Under the pieces are notes generated by a model. That model saw nothing but the letters and a program-made list of their open reading frames with translations, searched no databases and was not told the origin of the DNA. Source: Prauserella alba (GTDB lineage: Bacteria > Actinomycetota > Actinomycetes > Mycobacteriales > Pseudonocardiaceae). Taken from it: 64,000 bases of DNA. Position numbers and translations under genes: made by a program. The stretch lies in contig NZ_JAMTCH010000003.1 in assembly GCF_024171735.1 (NCBI RefSeq), positions 1,352,841 through 1,416,840 on the forward strand, in the 5' to 3' direction. This document shows, piece by piece, positions 26,812 to 36,488 of this stretch (its first letter is position 1; every line of letters starts with the position of its first letter).

Positions 26812-27339
26812 TCGCGCCACGACCGGCGTCACCGCCACGGCCAGCGCGGCGCCTCCCACGACGTCGGTCGCATAGTGGTAGCCGAGGCCGACCAGGCCGA
26901 GCCCGGCGAGCCCCGTCAGCACGGCCGAGGCGGCCACGAGGCCGCGGCGCCATGCGGGCGGGGCGAACAGCACCGCCACGGCGAGTGTCGAGACGAGGGC
27001 GACGGTGTGCCCGCTGGGGTAGGCGAGGTGCTCGCCGTGCCAGCGGCCGAACAACGGTTTGCACACCCAGGTGGTCAGCGCGAGGGCCACGGCCGGGCCT
27101 GCGACGGCCGTCGCCGCGAGGCCCCACCGGCGCCGCCACAGCGCACCTGCGGTGAGCAGTGCGAGCATCGCCAGCCACACCGGCGGTTCGGTCGGCAGCA
27201 CGAAACCGGTGAGCACGCCCTCGCCGAACCGTTCGGCGAACGCGGCCACCGGAGTGTCGACGGCGGCCGGGGCGTGCCGGCCCGCCACGACGGCGCCCGT
27301 ACCGAGCAGGATGAGGGCGCAGACGAACGCGAGCGGCAT
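26740..27339 (-). CDS. PAP2-family membrane phosphatase
   Basis: A 199-residue membrane protein with about six helices and the acid-phosphatase motifs: CKPLFGRWHG (K-x6-RP-like), YPSGH and YHYATDVVGG with the second His and Asp. Members dephosphorylate lipid phosphates such as undecaprenyl pyrophosphate or phosphatidic acid at the outer face. ATG 27339 stands six bases after a TACGAT box (minus strand, 27346-27351), so it may be leaderless. The 3' end overlaps zapE for 72 bases in convergent orientation; the overlapped part encodes the charged cytoplasmic tail. Confidence 0.87.
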   Translation of the reverse strand: MPLAFVCALILLGTGAVVAGRHAPAAVDTPVAAFAERFGEGVLTGFVLPTEPPVWLAMLALLTAGALWRRRWGLAATAVAGPAVALALTTWVCKPLFGRWHGEHLAYPSGHTVALVSTLAVAVLFAPPAWRRGLVAASAVLTGLAGLGLVGLGYHYATDVVGGAALAVAVTPVVARLAVRDRRGRLGVPRERREPADGA

Positions 27340-27440
27340 GGCGGCATCGTAGGCGCGGCCGGTGGGGACCCGCGGGCGCGGCGCGGAGGGCGTTCTCGCG
27401 GGTCGGCACATGATCCACTCAGGGAATGTAGTGCTGCATA

Positions 27441-27454
27441 ATTGCATGTAAAAT
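27441..27454 (+). promoter_or_regulatory. Operator overlapping the -10 box of the sugar-acid regulator
   Basis: ATTGCATGTAAA (27441-27452) matches ATTNCATGNAAT in 11 of 12 positions and overlaps TAAAAT (27449-27454), which ends seven bases before ATG 27462. The motif recurs three times in front of the dehydratase operon at 29428-29495. Autoregulation by the GntR protein is the likely reading. Confidence 0.6.
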
Positions 27455-27461
27455 CCCGGGC

Positions 27462-28130
27462 ATGGCCGGAGTGAACGAGACGACCGCGGCAGGAACGAGG
27501 GTTGCCGACGCGGTGTGCGAGCGACTGCGCGAGATGATCTTCACGGGCGAGCTTCCCGCCGGTGCGCGGTTGAGCGTGCCCGCACTCGCCGAGCGGCTGG
27601 AGGTCAGCCGCAGTCCGGTGCGGGACGCGGTGTTGCGGCTGGTGCAGGAGCGGCTCGCCAGTGAGGAACCGCGCAGGGGTGCGGTCGTGGCGCACGTCGG
27701 AGCGGCCGAGCTGGTCGCGATCTACGAGGTCCGGGAGGTGCTCGAAGGGCTGGCGGCCCGGCTGGCGGTGGAGAACGCCGGTCGCAGGCTGGTGCGGGCC
27801 CTTCAGGAGGCGCTCGACGATCACGAGGCCGCGACGCGCACGGCGGATCTCGCGGCGAGCACCGAGGCGGACCTGCGCTTCCACCGGCTCATCCGGGAGG
27901 CCTGCGGCAACGCCGAGGTGGTCCGGCTCCTGGACGACGTGCAGACGCAGGTCCGGCTCGCCATGCGCACGACGACGGTGACGTCGGGGCCCCGGCAGGC
28001 GCTCGACGACCACCGCGCGATCCTCACCGCGATCGACGCAGGCGACGCCACGGCCGCCGAGCAGGCGGCGCGCGCCCACATCTTCCGGTTGCGCGCCCTG
28101 CTGCAACAGCAGGCCGAGGTGGGCGTATGA
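27462..28130 (+). CDS. GntR-family (FCD subfamily) regulator of sugar-acid genes
   Basis: A 222-residue regulator with an N-terminal winged helix (residues 12-75; LAERLEVSRSPVRDAVLRL) and an FCD domain in which D-x-x-x-H (EADLRFHRLI) and further His residues can bind metal and ligand. Its stop codon overlaps the start of the enolase-superfamily gene in ATGA, so both are translated together. A shared motif in its own promoter and upstream of the next operon marks it as regulator of both units. The inducer is probably a sugar acid or a 2-keto-3-deoxy intermediate. Confidence 0.88.
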   Translation: MAGVNETTAAGTRVADAVCERLREMIFTGELPAGARLSVPALAERLEVSRSPVRDAVLRLVQERLASEEPRRGAVVAHVGAAELVAIYEVREVLEGLAARLAVENAGRRLVRALQEALDDHEAATRTADLAASTEADLRFHRLIREACGNAEVVRLLDDVQTQVRLAMRTTTVTSGPRQALDDHRAILTAIDAGDATAAEQAARAHIFRLRALLQQQAEVGV

Positions 28131-29263
28131 GCCGCATCGTCGACGCGCGGCTACGGGTGCTGCGCGCTCCGGTCGGCGACGGTATCGCGATGTCGTTCTC
28201 CCCGTTACGTCACCGTTCCGCGGTGCTGGTGGAGCTGACCACCGACGACGGGCTCACCGGCAGGGGCGAGAGCTGGACCAACTATCCGCCGTGGGCCGTG
28301 CGGGAACGGGTCGCGACCCTGCGGGAGGGCGTGTTCCCGCTGCTGCGGGGTGAGGACGCGACACGGATCGCGGCGCTGCACCGGCTGCTGTGCACGCAGC
28401 TGGACCCGCTGGGCAGGCAGTGGGGCGCACCGGGTCCGATCCGGCAGGCCGTCAGCGGCGCCGACCTCGCGCTCTGGGATCTCGCCGGGCAGCGCGCGGG
28501 ATGTGCGGTCGCGGCGCTGGGGGCGGGTCGGGTCCGGGACCGGACTCCCGTGTACGCGAGCAGTCTCGGTCCCGAGGAGGTCGGGGCCACGGCGCGGTCG
28601 TGCGTGGCCGCCGGGCACACCTCGGTGAAGATCAAACTCGGCTTCGGCCGCGCGACCGACGCGCGCAACCTCGCGGCCGCGCGCGACGCGGTGGGCCCGG
28701 ACGTGGCCCTGTACGCCGACGCGAACCAGGCATGGGATGTGGCCGAGGCGGTCGCGATGGCGCCGTTGCTCCGGGACGCGGGCGTGTCGTGGGTGGAGGA
28801 ACCGCTGCGCGGCAATCCGCTCGACGGGCTCGAGGAGCTGCACCGGCGCACCGGGCTGGTCCTGGCCACGGGAGAGAACCACTACGGCGTCGAGGAGTTC
28901 CGTTCCCTCGCCGCGTCCCCTGCGGTCGCGATCCTGCAACCGGATCTGGCCAAGACCGGCGGGCTGACCGAGACGATGGCGATCTGCCACCTCGCGGCCG
29001 CGCACGGCAAGCTGGTTCTCCCGCACCTGTACGGGGGAGCGGTCGCCTTCGCCGCCACGTTGCAGCTCGCCGCCCTGGCCGAGCCGGTGGCCGGGGTGGA
29101 GTACGACGTCAGGGACAACCCGCTGCGGGATCCGCTGCTGCACGATCCGCCGATGCCGCGCGACGGGGCGATCGACGTGCCCGGCCTGCCGGGGCTCGGG
29201 GTCCGGCTCGACGAGGCGGCCGTGGCAGCGGTCACCGAGTCCGAGGAGCGCGCCGTGGCCTGA
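28127..29263 (+). CDS. Acid-sugar dehydratase, enolase superfamily (MR subgroup)
   Basis: A 378-residue enzyme of the mandelate racemase/muconate lactonizing superfamily. All mandelate-racemase catalytic positions can be mapped: K168-x-K170, metal ligands D198, E224 and E250, the D273/H300 dyad in QPDLAK and VLPHLYGG, and E319. The lid and barrel lengths are normal. The MR subgroup includes dehydratases for galactonate, gluconate, fuconate, rhamnonate and other sugar acids that produce 2-keto-3-deoxy acids; which substrate fits here cannot be decided by eye. It overlaps the regulator gene by four bases. Confidence 0.87.
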   Translation: MSRIVDARLRVLRAPVGDGIAMSFSPLRHRSAVLVELTTDDGLTGRGESWTNYPPWAVRERVATLREGVFPLLRGEDATRIAALHRLLCTQLDPLGRQWGAPGPIRQAVSGADLALWDLAGQRAGCAVAALGAGRVRDRTPVYASSLGPEEVGATARSCVAAGHTSVKIKLGFGRATDARNLAAARDAVGPDVALYADANQAWDVAEAVAMAPLLRDAGVSWVEEPLRGNPLDGLEELHRRTGLVLATGENHYGVEEFRSLAASPAVAILQPDLAKTGGLTETMAICHLAAAHGKLVLPHLYGGAVAFAATLQLAALAEPVAGVEYDVRDNPLRDPLLHDPPMPRDGAIDVPGLPGLGVRLDEAAVAAVTESEERAVA

Positions 29264-29427
29264 CGGTCCGCGTGCCGAGCGGGGGCACGCGCCGGGGTGA
29301 ACGGCGTGCCGGGACGGTGCCCCGCGCCGGCCTCACGCGGCCGCATCATGCGGTCGCCTCACGCGGCAGCACCACATGCCGGGCTCACGTGGCCGTGGCC
29401 GTACCCACGGAGGACTCATAGCGGCAT

Positions 29428-29495
29428 ATTGCATGTAATTTACCGAAATCGTATGCTGTAATAGTTCATTACATGCACAGTTCATACATGCACAG
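29428..29495 (+). promoter_or_regulatory. Operator cluster before the dehydratase operon
   Basis: ATTGCATGTAAT (29428-29439) is a near-perfect dyad. Two direct repeats follow, GTTCATTACATGCACAG (29464-29480) and GTTCATACATGCACAG (29480-29495), which differ by one inserted T and carry the reverse form of the same motif. TGTAAT at 29457-29462 is a plausible -10 box between them. The rest of the 253-base gap (29264-29427) shows no gene. Confidence 0.65.
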
Positions 29496-29516
29496 AGTGC
29501 TCACGGTGGAGTGACG

Positions 29517-31271
29517 ATGGCGCCAGAACACACCCGGTCCGGCCGCCGCAGCCAGGCGTGGTTCGGGCTGGACGGCAAGCTCGGGTTCGTTCATCGGTCG
29601 AAGATGTACAACCAGGGCTACTCGGCGTCGATGTTCGACGGGCGCCCGGTGATCGGCATCGCGAACAGTGCGTCGGACCTGGCCCCGTGCAACGCGCACC
29701 TGCGGCAGGTCGCCGACGCCGTCAAGCGCGGCGTGCTCATGGCGGGCGGGGTCCCGTTCGAATTTCCGACGATCTCGCTCGGCGAGACGCTGATGCGGCC
29801 CTCGGCCATGCAGTTCCGCAACCTCATGGCCATGGACGTCGAAGAGACGCTGCGTGCCAACCCGCTCGACGGCGTCGTGCTGTTGGGTGGCTGCGACAAG
29901 ACGGTGCCGGCGCAGCTGATGGGCGCGCTGAGTGCCGACCTTCCGATGGTGATGGTCACCGGCGGCCCGATGCTGAACGGCAAGTTCCAGGGCTGCGACG
30001 CGGGGTCCGGCACACACGTGTGGCAGTTCAGCGAAGAGGTGCGTGCGGGCCGGATGAGTCGGGAGGACTTCGCGGCCGCGGAGGCGTGCCTGTCCCGCAG
30101 CGCCGGGCACTGCACGACGATGGGCACCGCGTCGACGATGGCGTGCCTGACCGAGGCGCTCGGCCTGTCACTGCCGGGCAGTGCCGCGATCCCGGCCGTC
30201 GACGCGCAGCGTCACCGCATCGCGGAACAGGCTGGTGGCCGGATCGTCGAGATGGTGGCGGAGGGGCTCGTGCCGTCGTCCGTCGTGGACCGCCGGTCGT
30301 TCGAGAACGCGATCCGTGTCAACGCGGCGATCGGCGGATCGACCAACGCGGTGGTCCACCTGCTCGCGATCGCCGGCCGCGCGGAGGTGGGCGTCTCGCT
30401 CGACGACTTCGACAAGCTCGCCGCCGACGTCCCGCTGCTCGTGGACCTGTTGCCGTCCGGCCGGTTCCTCATGGAGGAGTTCTTCCACGCGGGCGGGCTT
30501 CCCGCCGTGATCCGGGAACTGGGCGAGCTGCTGCACACCGGCGCGGCCACCGTCACCGGCCGCAGCCTCGGCGAGAACTGCGCCGAGGCACCGAACTGGC
30601 GAACCGACGTCGTCCGGCCCCGCGCCGAACCGGTGCACGAGGCAGGCGGTCACACCGCCGTCCTGCGCGGCAACCTCGCGCCGGACGGCGCGGTGATCAA
30701 GGTGTCGGCCGCGTCCGAGGAGCTGGTGCGGCACACCGGCCCCGCGCTCGTGTTCGACACGATCGAGGACTACCACGCCGAGGTCGACGCGCCGGACCTT
30801 CCGGTGGACGCCTCGACCGTGCTCGTGGTTCGCGGTGCCGGGCCCGCCGGCTATCCGGGCATGCCCGAGATCGGCAACCTGGCGATCCCGAAGAAGCTGC
30901 TCGACGCCGGAGTGCGGGACATGGTGCGCATCACCGACGGGCGGATGAGCGGCACGTCGTACGGGACGGTGGTGCTGCACGTCGCGCCCGAGTCGGCGCG
31001 GGGCGGGCCGCTGTCGCTGCTGCGCACGGGTGACCGCGTGACGCTGGATGTGCCCGGCCGCCGGATCGACATGGATGTCTCCGAGAGCGAGCTGCGCCGC
31101 AGAACCGCCGAGAGCGAGCTGCAGGGGGACGCCGAGAACCCGGCGCCAGCCGGACGTGGGTCCGGTTACGAGTGGCTGTACCGCACCCATGTCCGGCAGG
31201 CCGACACCGGTGCCGACTTCGACTTCCTCGTGGGCAGAAGGGGACACGCCGTGCCCCGAAGGCACCTGTAG
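29517..31271 (+). CDS. IlvD/Edd-family sugar-acid (pentonate-type) dehydratase
   Basis: A 584-residue iron-sulfur dehydratase. Cluster cysteines C58 (DLAPCNAH), C126 (GGCDKTVPA) and C199 (GHCTTMGTAS) are spaced as in the arabinonate and xylonate dehydratases (C59/C127/C200 in Rhizobium leguminosarum, from memory), and the C-terminal GRMSGTSYGTVVLH holds the active-site Ser. It turns aldonates such as L-arabinonate, D-xylonate or D-gluconate into 2-keto-3-deoxy acids. ATG 29517 has GGAG five bases upstream; GTG 29511 would be too close to that site. It opens an operon of four genes. The co-occurrence of two different dehydratase families suggests two substrates or stereochemistries. Confidence 0.92.
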   Translation: MAPEHTRSGRRSQAWFGLDGKLGFVHRSKMYNQGYSASMFDGRPVIGIANSASDLAPCNAHLRQVADAVKRGVLMAGGVPFEFPTISLGETLMRPSAMQFRNLMAMDVEETLRANPLDGVVLLGGCDKTVPAQLMGALSADLPMVMVTGGPMLNGKFQGCDAGSGTHVWQFSEEVRAGRMSREDFAAAEACLSRSAGHCTTMGTASTMACLTEALGLSLPGSAAIPAVDAQRHRIAEQAGGRIVEMVAEGLVPSSVVDRRSFENAIRVNAAIGGSTNAVVHLLAIAGRAEVGVSLDDFDKLAADVPLLVDLLPSGRFLMEEFFHAGGLPAVIRELGELLHTGAATVTGRSLGENCAEAPNWRTDVVRPRAEPVHEAGGHTAVLRGNLAPDGAVIKVSAASEELVRHTGPALVFDTIEDYHAEVDAPDLPVDASTVLVVRGAGPAGYPGMPEIGNLAIPKKLLDAGVRDMVRITDGRMSGTSYGTVVLHVAPESARGGPLSLLRTGDRVTLDVPGRRIDMDVSESELRRRTAESELQGDAENPAPAGRGSGYEWLYRTHVRQADTGADFDFLVGRRGHAVPRRHL

Positions 31272-31311
31272 CGCCCCGAATCCGACCGGCCCCGCAGAAG
31301 GTGAGGAGACC

Positions 31312-31929
31312 ATGGACGACGACGTCCTGGCACAGGTCCGGCAGCACCGCGCGATGGTGATCTACCGCGGACAGTCCACACGGGAGTGTCTCGACCTGAC
31401 CGCGTTGCTGTGGGACGAGGGAATCCGGATGTTCGAGGTGACCCTGAACTCCGACGAGCCGTTCGCTGCGATCCGCGCGTTGCGGGACGAGCACGGCGAC
31501 GCGCTCGCCCTCGGTGCGGGCACGGTGATGACCGCCGACGACGTGTCGCGGGCCGCGGAGGCGGGCGCCCGGTTCGTCGTCTCGCCGCACGTGGACGAGA
31601 CCGTCATCGCACGGGCGCGTGAGCTCGGGCTCGGTGCCGTGCCCGGCGCGTTCACCCCGACCGAGGTGGTGCGGGCGGTCCGGCTCGGCGCCGACGTGGT
31701 GAAGGTGTTCCCGATCGCCCCGGTGGGTGCGGGATATCTCCGGCAGCTGAAGGGTCCGCTGCCCGACGTGCCGATGCTGGCCACCGGAGGTGTCGGCCCC
31801 GACCTTGCCCGCGCGTGCCTGGACGAGGGCTGCGCGGGCGTGGGCGTCGGCGTGCAGCTGCTCGGTTCCCCGGGCGACCCGGACACGGTGCGCACGCAGG
31901 CTCGCCGCCTCGTCGAGGCGGCGAGCTAG
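31312..31929 (+). CDS. Class I 2-keto-3-deoxy acid aldolase (KDPG/KDPGal family)
   Basis: A 205-residue (beta/alpha)8 aldolase. The Schiff-base lysine is K131 in DVVKVFPI, the general acid-base is E42 in FEVTLNS, and GAGTV lies at 68-72. The residues after E42 read TLNS, as in the galactonate-pathway enzyme DgoA (LNSP), not TLRT as in Eda, so a non-gluco or unphosphorylated substrate is plausible. It splits a 2-keto-3-deoxy acid into pyruvate and an aldehyde, which the last gene of the operon could oxidise. GAGGAG precedes ATG 31312. Confidence 0.88.
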   Translation: MDDDVLAQVRQHRAMVIYRGQSTRECLDLTALLWDEGIRMFEVTLNSDEPFAAIRALRDEHGDALALGAGTVMTADDVSRAAEAGARFVVSPHVDETVIARARELGLGAVPGAFTPTEVVRAVRLGADVVKVFPIAPVGAGYLRQLKGPLPDVPMLATGGVGPDLARACLDEGCAGVGVGVQLLGSPGDPDTVRTQARRLVEAAS

Positions 31930-32011
31930 CGGCTCGGCCCCGGTCACCAGATCCCGGCAACGGTCCATCAGGCCTCCCGGCAACGACGCCGACCCGAAAG
32001 GAAGCCTAGTC

Positions 32012-33427
32012 ATGTCGACCAAGGACGTGCCCGACACGCCCATCGAGGACCCGTACCGGCTCCGCGCGGACGACGTGCGGGAGCCGCCGACGACGCTGCG
32101 GGGCCGACTGCGTCACCTCGGTCCCGGCATCGTGCTCACCGCCTCGGTGGTGGGATCCGGCGAACTGCTCGTCACGACGTCCCTGGGTGCTCGCGCCGGG
32201 TTCGTCCTGCTGTGGCTGGTCATCGTCGGCGCCGCGGTCAAGGTGTGGGTGCAGATGGAGCTCGCCCGGTGGGCGATCCTCAACGGCAGGACCGCGCTGG
32301 CGGGCTATTCCACGATTCCGCCGAGGATCGGCCCCATGGGCTGGATCAACTGGCTGTGGATCGGGCTCGACATCGCGAAGAACTTCCAGCGCGGCGGCGT
32401 GATCGGGGGTGCCGCCGCCGCGTTCTCGATCCTGTGGCCCATCGTCGGCGAGCCGCTCAGCGGCGCGTCCCTCACCACGTGGGCCGTCATCGTCACCGCG
32501 CTGACCATCGGCCTGCTGCGCAGCAACCGCTACAGCGTGGTCGAGACGATCACGACGTGGTCGGTGGCACTGTTCACACTGATCACCGTGGCGCTCGTGC
32601 TCGCGCTGCCGTTCACCCCGTTCGCCTACAGTCCCGGGGACTTCGGCGACGGACTGAGCTTCGCGATCCCCGCCGGCACGGTCGGACTCGCGGTCGCCAT
32701 GTTCGGCTCGACCGGTGTCGGCGCCGACGACATGACCAACTACACCTACTGGTGCCTCGAGAAGGGGTACGCGCGCTGGACCGGCGCCGACGACGGCACG
32801 GAGGAACGAGCGCGGCGCGCCGAGGGCTGGATCAAGGTGATGCAGCTGGACGTGTTCGTGTCGTGGCTGATCTGCACGGTGACGACGCTGTCGTTCTACG
32901 TGGTCGGCGCTAGTGTGCTGCACCCGCAGAACCTGGTGCCCGAGGGCAACCAGGTGATCACCACCGTCTCGCGGATGTACACCGACACCCTCGGCCCGTG
33001 GGCGGAGGCGCTGTTCCTCGTCGGCGCGATCTGTGTGCTGTTCTCCACCAACATCGCCTCGGCGGCCGCGGTGCCCCGACTGTGGACCAACACGCTCGGG
33101 CTGATGGGCGTGATCGACTGGCACGACGCCACGGTTCGGGCCCGGGTACTGAAGATCTTCACGGTGTGCCTGCCGGTCCTCTGGATGGTGATGTTCCTGT
33201 TCGTGCGATCGCCGCTGGTGCTGATGCAGATCGGCGCGATCGCGACCGGGATCTTCCTGTTGGCGGTGCTCGTCGCTGTGTGGCGGCTGCGCACCACGGA
33301 GGTGGACGCGCGGTTCAAGCGCAACGGGTGGCTCACGGTCGCCTTCGTCATCAGCAGCATCGCCATCACGCTGCTCGCGGTCTACACCGTGATGGAGGTG
33401 GTGGGTCTCGACCTGTCGGGCGCATAG
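32012..33427 (+). CDS. Nramp-fold transporter lacking the metal motifs
   Basis: A 471-residue protein with about eleven membrane helices and the Nramp/LeuT-like layout. Helix 1 begins [15 protein letters not shown], as in Nramp (GPG), but the metal-binding DPGN is replaced by GSGE (48-51). In helix 6 the M-P-H motif is replaced by [12 protein letters not shown] (230-241). Both metal-binding sites are therefore absent, and a divalent-metal role is doubtful. Its place between aldolase and aldehyde dehydrogenase suggests uptake of the sugar acid or related organic anion; this is inference. A ribosome site AAAGGA lies before ATG 32012. Confidence 0.82.
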   Translation: MSTKDVPDTPIEDPYRLRADDVREPPTTLRGRLRHLGPGIVLTASVVGSGELLVTTSLGARAGFVLLWLVIVGAAVKVWVQMELARWAILNGRTALAGYSTIPPRIGPMGWINWLWIGLDIAKNFQRGGVIGGAAAAFSILWPIVGEPLSGASLTTWAVIVTALTIGLLRSNRYSVVETITTWSVALFTLITVALVLALPFTPFAYSPGDFGDGLSFAIPAGTVGLAVAMFGSTGVGADDMTNYTYWCLEKGYARWTGADDGTEERARRAEGWIKVMQLDVFVSWLICTVTTLSFYVVGASVLHPQNLVPEGNQVITTVSRMYTDTLGPWAEALFLVGAICVLFSTNIASAAAVPRLWTNTLGLMGVIDWHDATVRARVLKIFTVCLPVLWMVMFLFVRSPLVLMQIGAIATGIFLLAVLVAVWRLRTTEVDARFKRNGWLTVAFVISSIAITLLAVYTVMEVVGLDLSGA

Positions 33428-33590
33428 CGGTCCGGATGCGCGGCGATGCGCGGTAACGTCGAGGGTGGCCGGCGCGCGGGAACCACCGCCGGTGCACCCC
33501 GCGACGACGTCGCGTCCGCTGCCGTTCGGCCGCGGCGCCCGTCACCCGTTGCCGCAGACCGAGCGCACGCGATCAAGGAGGCTTTCCGAG

Positions 33591-35027
33591 ATGACCTATC
33601 CGGACACCCGGCTCTTCATCGACGACGACTGGAGGGACGGGGAGGACGGACGTTCCCTCGACGTGCAGAACCCCGCGACCGGTGAGGTGATCGGCCGCGT
33701 CGCCCGCGCCTCGCGCCGGGACCTCGACCACGCCGCCGACTCGGTGCGCCGCGGCTTCGAGGTGTGGCGTGACTACACGCCCGCGCAGCGCGCCGCGATC
33801 ATGCACCGGGCGGCCGGGCTGGTGCGGGAGCGGGTCGACGAGATCGCCGACCTGATGACCCGCGAGCAGGGAAAACCACTGTTCGAGGCCAAGGGCGAGA
33901 TCCTGGCTGGCGCGGACATCATCGACTGGTTCGCCGACGAGGGCCTGCGTGTCTACGGCCGCACGGTGCCGCACCGCGCTGACCCGTCGATCCGCCAGCT
34001 CGTGGTGAAGGACCCGGTCGGACCGGTGGCGGCCTTCACGCCGTGGAACTTCCCGATCAACCAGGTGGTGCGCAAACTCGGTGCCTGCCTGGCCACGGGT
34101 TGTTCGATGGTCGTGAAGGCGCCGGAGGAGACACCGGCCAGCCCGGCGGCGCTGGTGCGTGCGTTCCAGGACGCCGGCCTGCCCGCGGGTGTCCTGGCGC
34201 TCGTGTACGGCGACCCCGCGGAGATCTCCGAGTACCTGATCGCACACCCGGCGATCCGCAAGATCACGTTCACCGGGTCCACCGCGGTCGGCAAGCAGCT
34301 CGCCGAGCTCGCCGGCAGGAACATGAAGCGGGTGTCGATGGAGCTGGGCGGGCACGCGCCGGTGATCGTGTGCGAGGACGCCGATGTGGAGCTCGCGGTG
34401 AAGACCATGGCCAAGGCGAAGTTCCGTAACGCGGGGCAGGTGTGCATCTCGCCCACGCGGTTCCTCGTGCACGAGTCGGTGCGCCAGGACTTCGCCAAGG
34501 CGCTGGCGCAATCGGCCACCGGCGTGTCGGTGGGCGACGGTCTGGCCGAGGGCACCCAGATGGGGCCGCTGGCCAACAGCAGGCGCCTCGACGCCATGTC
34601 CTCGCTGTACGACGACGCCGTGGGCCGCGGGGCGGCGACCCTCGCGGGCGGCGAGCGCATCGGCGACGCGGGCAACTTCTGGGCGCCGACGGTGCTCGAC
34701 GACGTCCCGTCCGACGCGAGGCTGTTCAACGAGGAGCCGTTCGGGCCGGTCGCGGCGATCCGCGGCTTCACCGACCTCGACGAGGCGATCACCGAGGCCA
34801 ATCGGCTCTCCTACGGACTCGCCGGCTACGCGTTCACCCGCTCGCTGGCCGCCGCCGACACGCTGACGCGGAAGGTGGAAGTGGGCATGCTGTGGGTGAA
34901 CATGCCGGCCATGCCGTCGGCGGAGCTGCCGTTCGGCGGTGTGAAGGACTCCGGCTACGGCTCCGAGGGTGGCCACGAGGCGATGGAGGCCTACCTGAAC
35001 ACCCGCTCGGTCAGCATCGCGCACTGA
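33591..35027 (+). CDS. NAD(P)-dependent aldehyde dehydrogenase (semialdehyde type)
   Basis: A 478-residue aldehyde dehydrogenase with catalytic C285 (GQVCISP), E251 (ELGGHAP), N153 (PWNFPIN) and K176; closest by pattern to succinate-semialdehyde and 2-ketoglutarate-semialdehyde dehydrogenases. In the pathway it could oxidise the aldehyde released by the aldolase (glycolaldehyde or glyceraldehyde) or 2-ketoglutarate semialdehyde in a Weimberg-like route. AAGGAG lies ten bases before ATG 33591; the region 33428-33590 holds no gene. It ends the operon, followed by a strong terminator. Confidence 0.9.
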   Translation: MTYPDTRLFIDDDWRDGEDGRSLDVQNPATGEVIGRVARASRRDLDHAADSVRRGFEVWRDYTPAQRAAIMHRAAGLVRERVDEIADLMTREQGKPLFEAKGEILAGADIIDWFADEGLRVYGRTVPHRADPSIRQLVVKDPVGPVAAFTPWNFPINQVVRKLGACLATGCSMVVKAPEETPASPAALVRAFQDAGLPAGVLALVYGDPAEISEYLIAHPAIRKITFTGSTAVGKQLAELAGRNMKRVSMELGGHAPVIVCEDADVELAVKTMAKAKFRNAGQVCISPTRFLVHESVRQDFAKALAQSATGVSVGDGLAEGTQMGPLANSRRLDAMSSLYDDAVGRGAATLAGGERIGDAGNFWAPTVLDDVPSDARLFNEEPFGPVAAIRGFTDLDEAITEANRLSYGLAGYAFTRSLAAADTLTRKVEVGMLWVNMPAMPSAELPFGGVKDSGYGSEGGHEAMEAYLNTRSVSIAH

Positions 35028-35033
35028 GCCGCC

Positions 35034-35083
35034 GCGGCCGGTCCGAGCGGGGCGCCACCCGTCGTCGCGCCCGGACCGGCCGC
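35034..35083. terminator. Terminator between convergent genes
   Basis: A perfect 12-base stem (GCGGCCGGTCCG, 35034-35045, with 35072-35083) and a 26-base loop lie between the convergent aldehyde dehydrogenase and DUF2252 genes. Confidence 0.65.
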
Positions 35084-35084
35084 G

Positions 35085-36452
35085 TCAGTCCTCCTCGAAC
35101 TCGGCCGCCAGCTTGCCCGCCTTGATCGCGGCGAGCAGGTCGGCGTGGTCGGCCTCGGTCCGGTCGGCGTAACGCACGGCGTAGCGGCCGACAGCCTCGT
35201 CCATGTCGCTGTCCTCGGCGAAGTAGCCCGCGAGCAGCCGCGGATCGAGCGAACGGGTGTGGGCCCGGGCGAGCAGCGCACCGGCGAGCCTGCCGTAGTC
35301 GTCGAGATGCCCGCCGTCGAGGCCGGTCGGGTCGATGTCGCCCTTCATGTTGCGGAACTGGCGCACGATGAACGGCCTGCCCTCGATAGTGGTCCAGCCG
35401 AGCAGGATGTCGGTCTCGGCCTGCACCAGGCGCGCGCCGTGCACGACGCGGTGCCCCTCGTGCTCCCACGGCTCGGGGTGGAGGACGTCGGCCAGCGCGG
35501 ACGGGCACGCCTCCTTGAGCTGCAGCACGAGCGCCTCGTCGCCGTTGCCGCGCAGCAGCGCGATGTAGCCGCGGCGGCCGACACTGCCGGTGCCGACGAC
35601 GCGGAAGGCCACATCGGACACCGAATAGCGGTCGATGAGGTTGCGCCGGGACTCGCGCAGCGTGTCCACATAGGATTCGAGGCTCGTGATCACGGCGTCG
35701 GCCGTGGCGTCGTCGACGCGGGTACGTTTCGGCGGTTCCTCGGTGAACCGCCATCCGCTGTCGCCGGAGGCGTGGGAGTACTCCTCGGTGCGTTTCGCCG
35801 CGATCTTGGCGCTCGTGTTCTTCCTGGCCTTCGCCGCGGCCTTCTCGAAGTCGTCGATCAGCTCGTCCGCCTTCGCCTTCTCCACGACCGACGAGTCCGG
35901 CAGCGCGTTCCACGATCGCAGGAACGGCACCTCGGCCAGTTCGCGGACCGTGCGGCGGTACGACTTGACGACGTCCTCGGCCGCCTTGCGGCACTTCTTC
36001 TCCGACACGTCGCCTTCGCGGCCCGCGAGCACGAGGCTCGTCGCGAGGCGCTTGAGGTCCCATTCCCACGGGCCCGGCACGGTCTCGTCGAAATCGTTGA
36101 TGTCCATGACGATCTCGCCGTCGGGTGTGCCGTAGAGCCCGAAGTTCGCCGCGTGCGCGTCACCGCACAGCTGGGCGCGCAGTCCGCTCGCCGGTGTCCC
36201 CGCGAGGTCGGCGGCCATCAGCCCGGCGGCGCCGCGGTAGAACGCGAACGGGGACGCCGCCATGCGGCCGTGCCGCAACGGAAGCAGCTCCGGCAACCGG
36301 CCGGCGTTGCTCGCCTCGATGTAGGCGAGCACGTCCGGGCGCTGCGGGTTCGCCGCGTCGTGGTCGTGGGAGGCCGGTGGCGTGGCGTCCCGCAGCGCCT
36401 TCCCACGGGCCACGACGTCCTCGGTGCTCACCGGCGTGCGCAGATCGATCAT
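35085..36452 (-). CDS. DUF2252 family protein
   Basis: A 455-residue soluble protein. The conserved blocks CGDAHAANFG and DINDFDETVPGPWEWDLKRL resemble the catalytic and metal-binding loops of aminoglycoside phosphotransferase and protein-kinase folds, and the family is placed near them, but no reaction is established. It lies 36 bases downstream of ornithine aminotransferase on the same strand and may be co-transcribed. Confidence 0.9.
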   Translation of the reverse strand: MIDLRTPVSTEDVVARGKALRDATPPASHDHDAANPQRPDVLAYIEASNAGRLPELLPLRHGRMAASPFAFYRGAAGLMAADLAGTPASGLRAQLCGDAHAANFGLYGTPDGEIVMDINDFDETVPGPWEWDLKRLATSLVLAGREGDVSEKKCRKAAEDVVKSYRRTVRELAEVPFLRSWNALPDSSVVEKAKADELIDDFEKAAAKARKNTSAKIAAKRTEEYSHASGDSGWRFTEEPPKRTRVDDATADAVITSLESYVDTLRESRRNLIDRYSVSDVAFRVVGTGSVGRRGYIALLRGNGDEALVLQLKEACPSALADVLHPEPWEHEGHRVVHGARLVQAETDILLGWTTIEGRPFIVRQFRNMKGDIDPTGLDGGHLDDYGRLAGALLARAHTRSLDPRLLAGYFAEDSDMDEAVGRYAVRYADRTEADHADLLAAIKAGKLAAEFEED

Positions 36453-36488
36453 GGCCCCATTCTGCCCGTTGCCGGGAACCCGCCGGGA

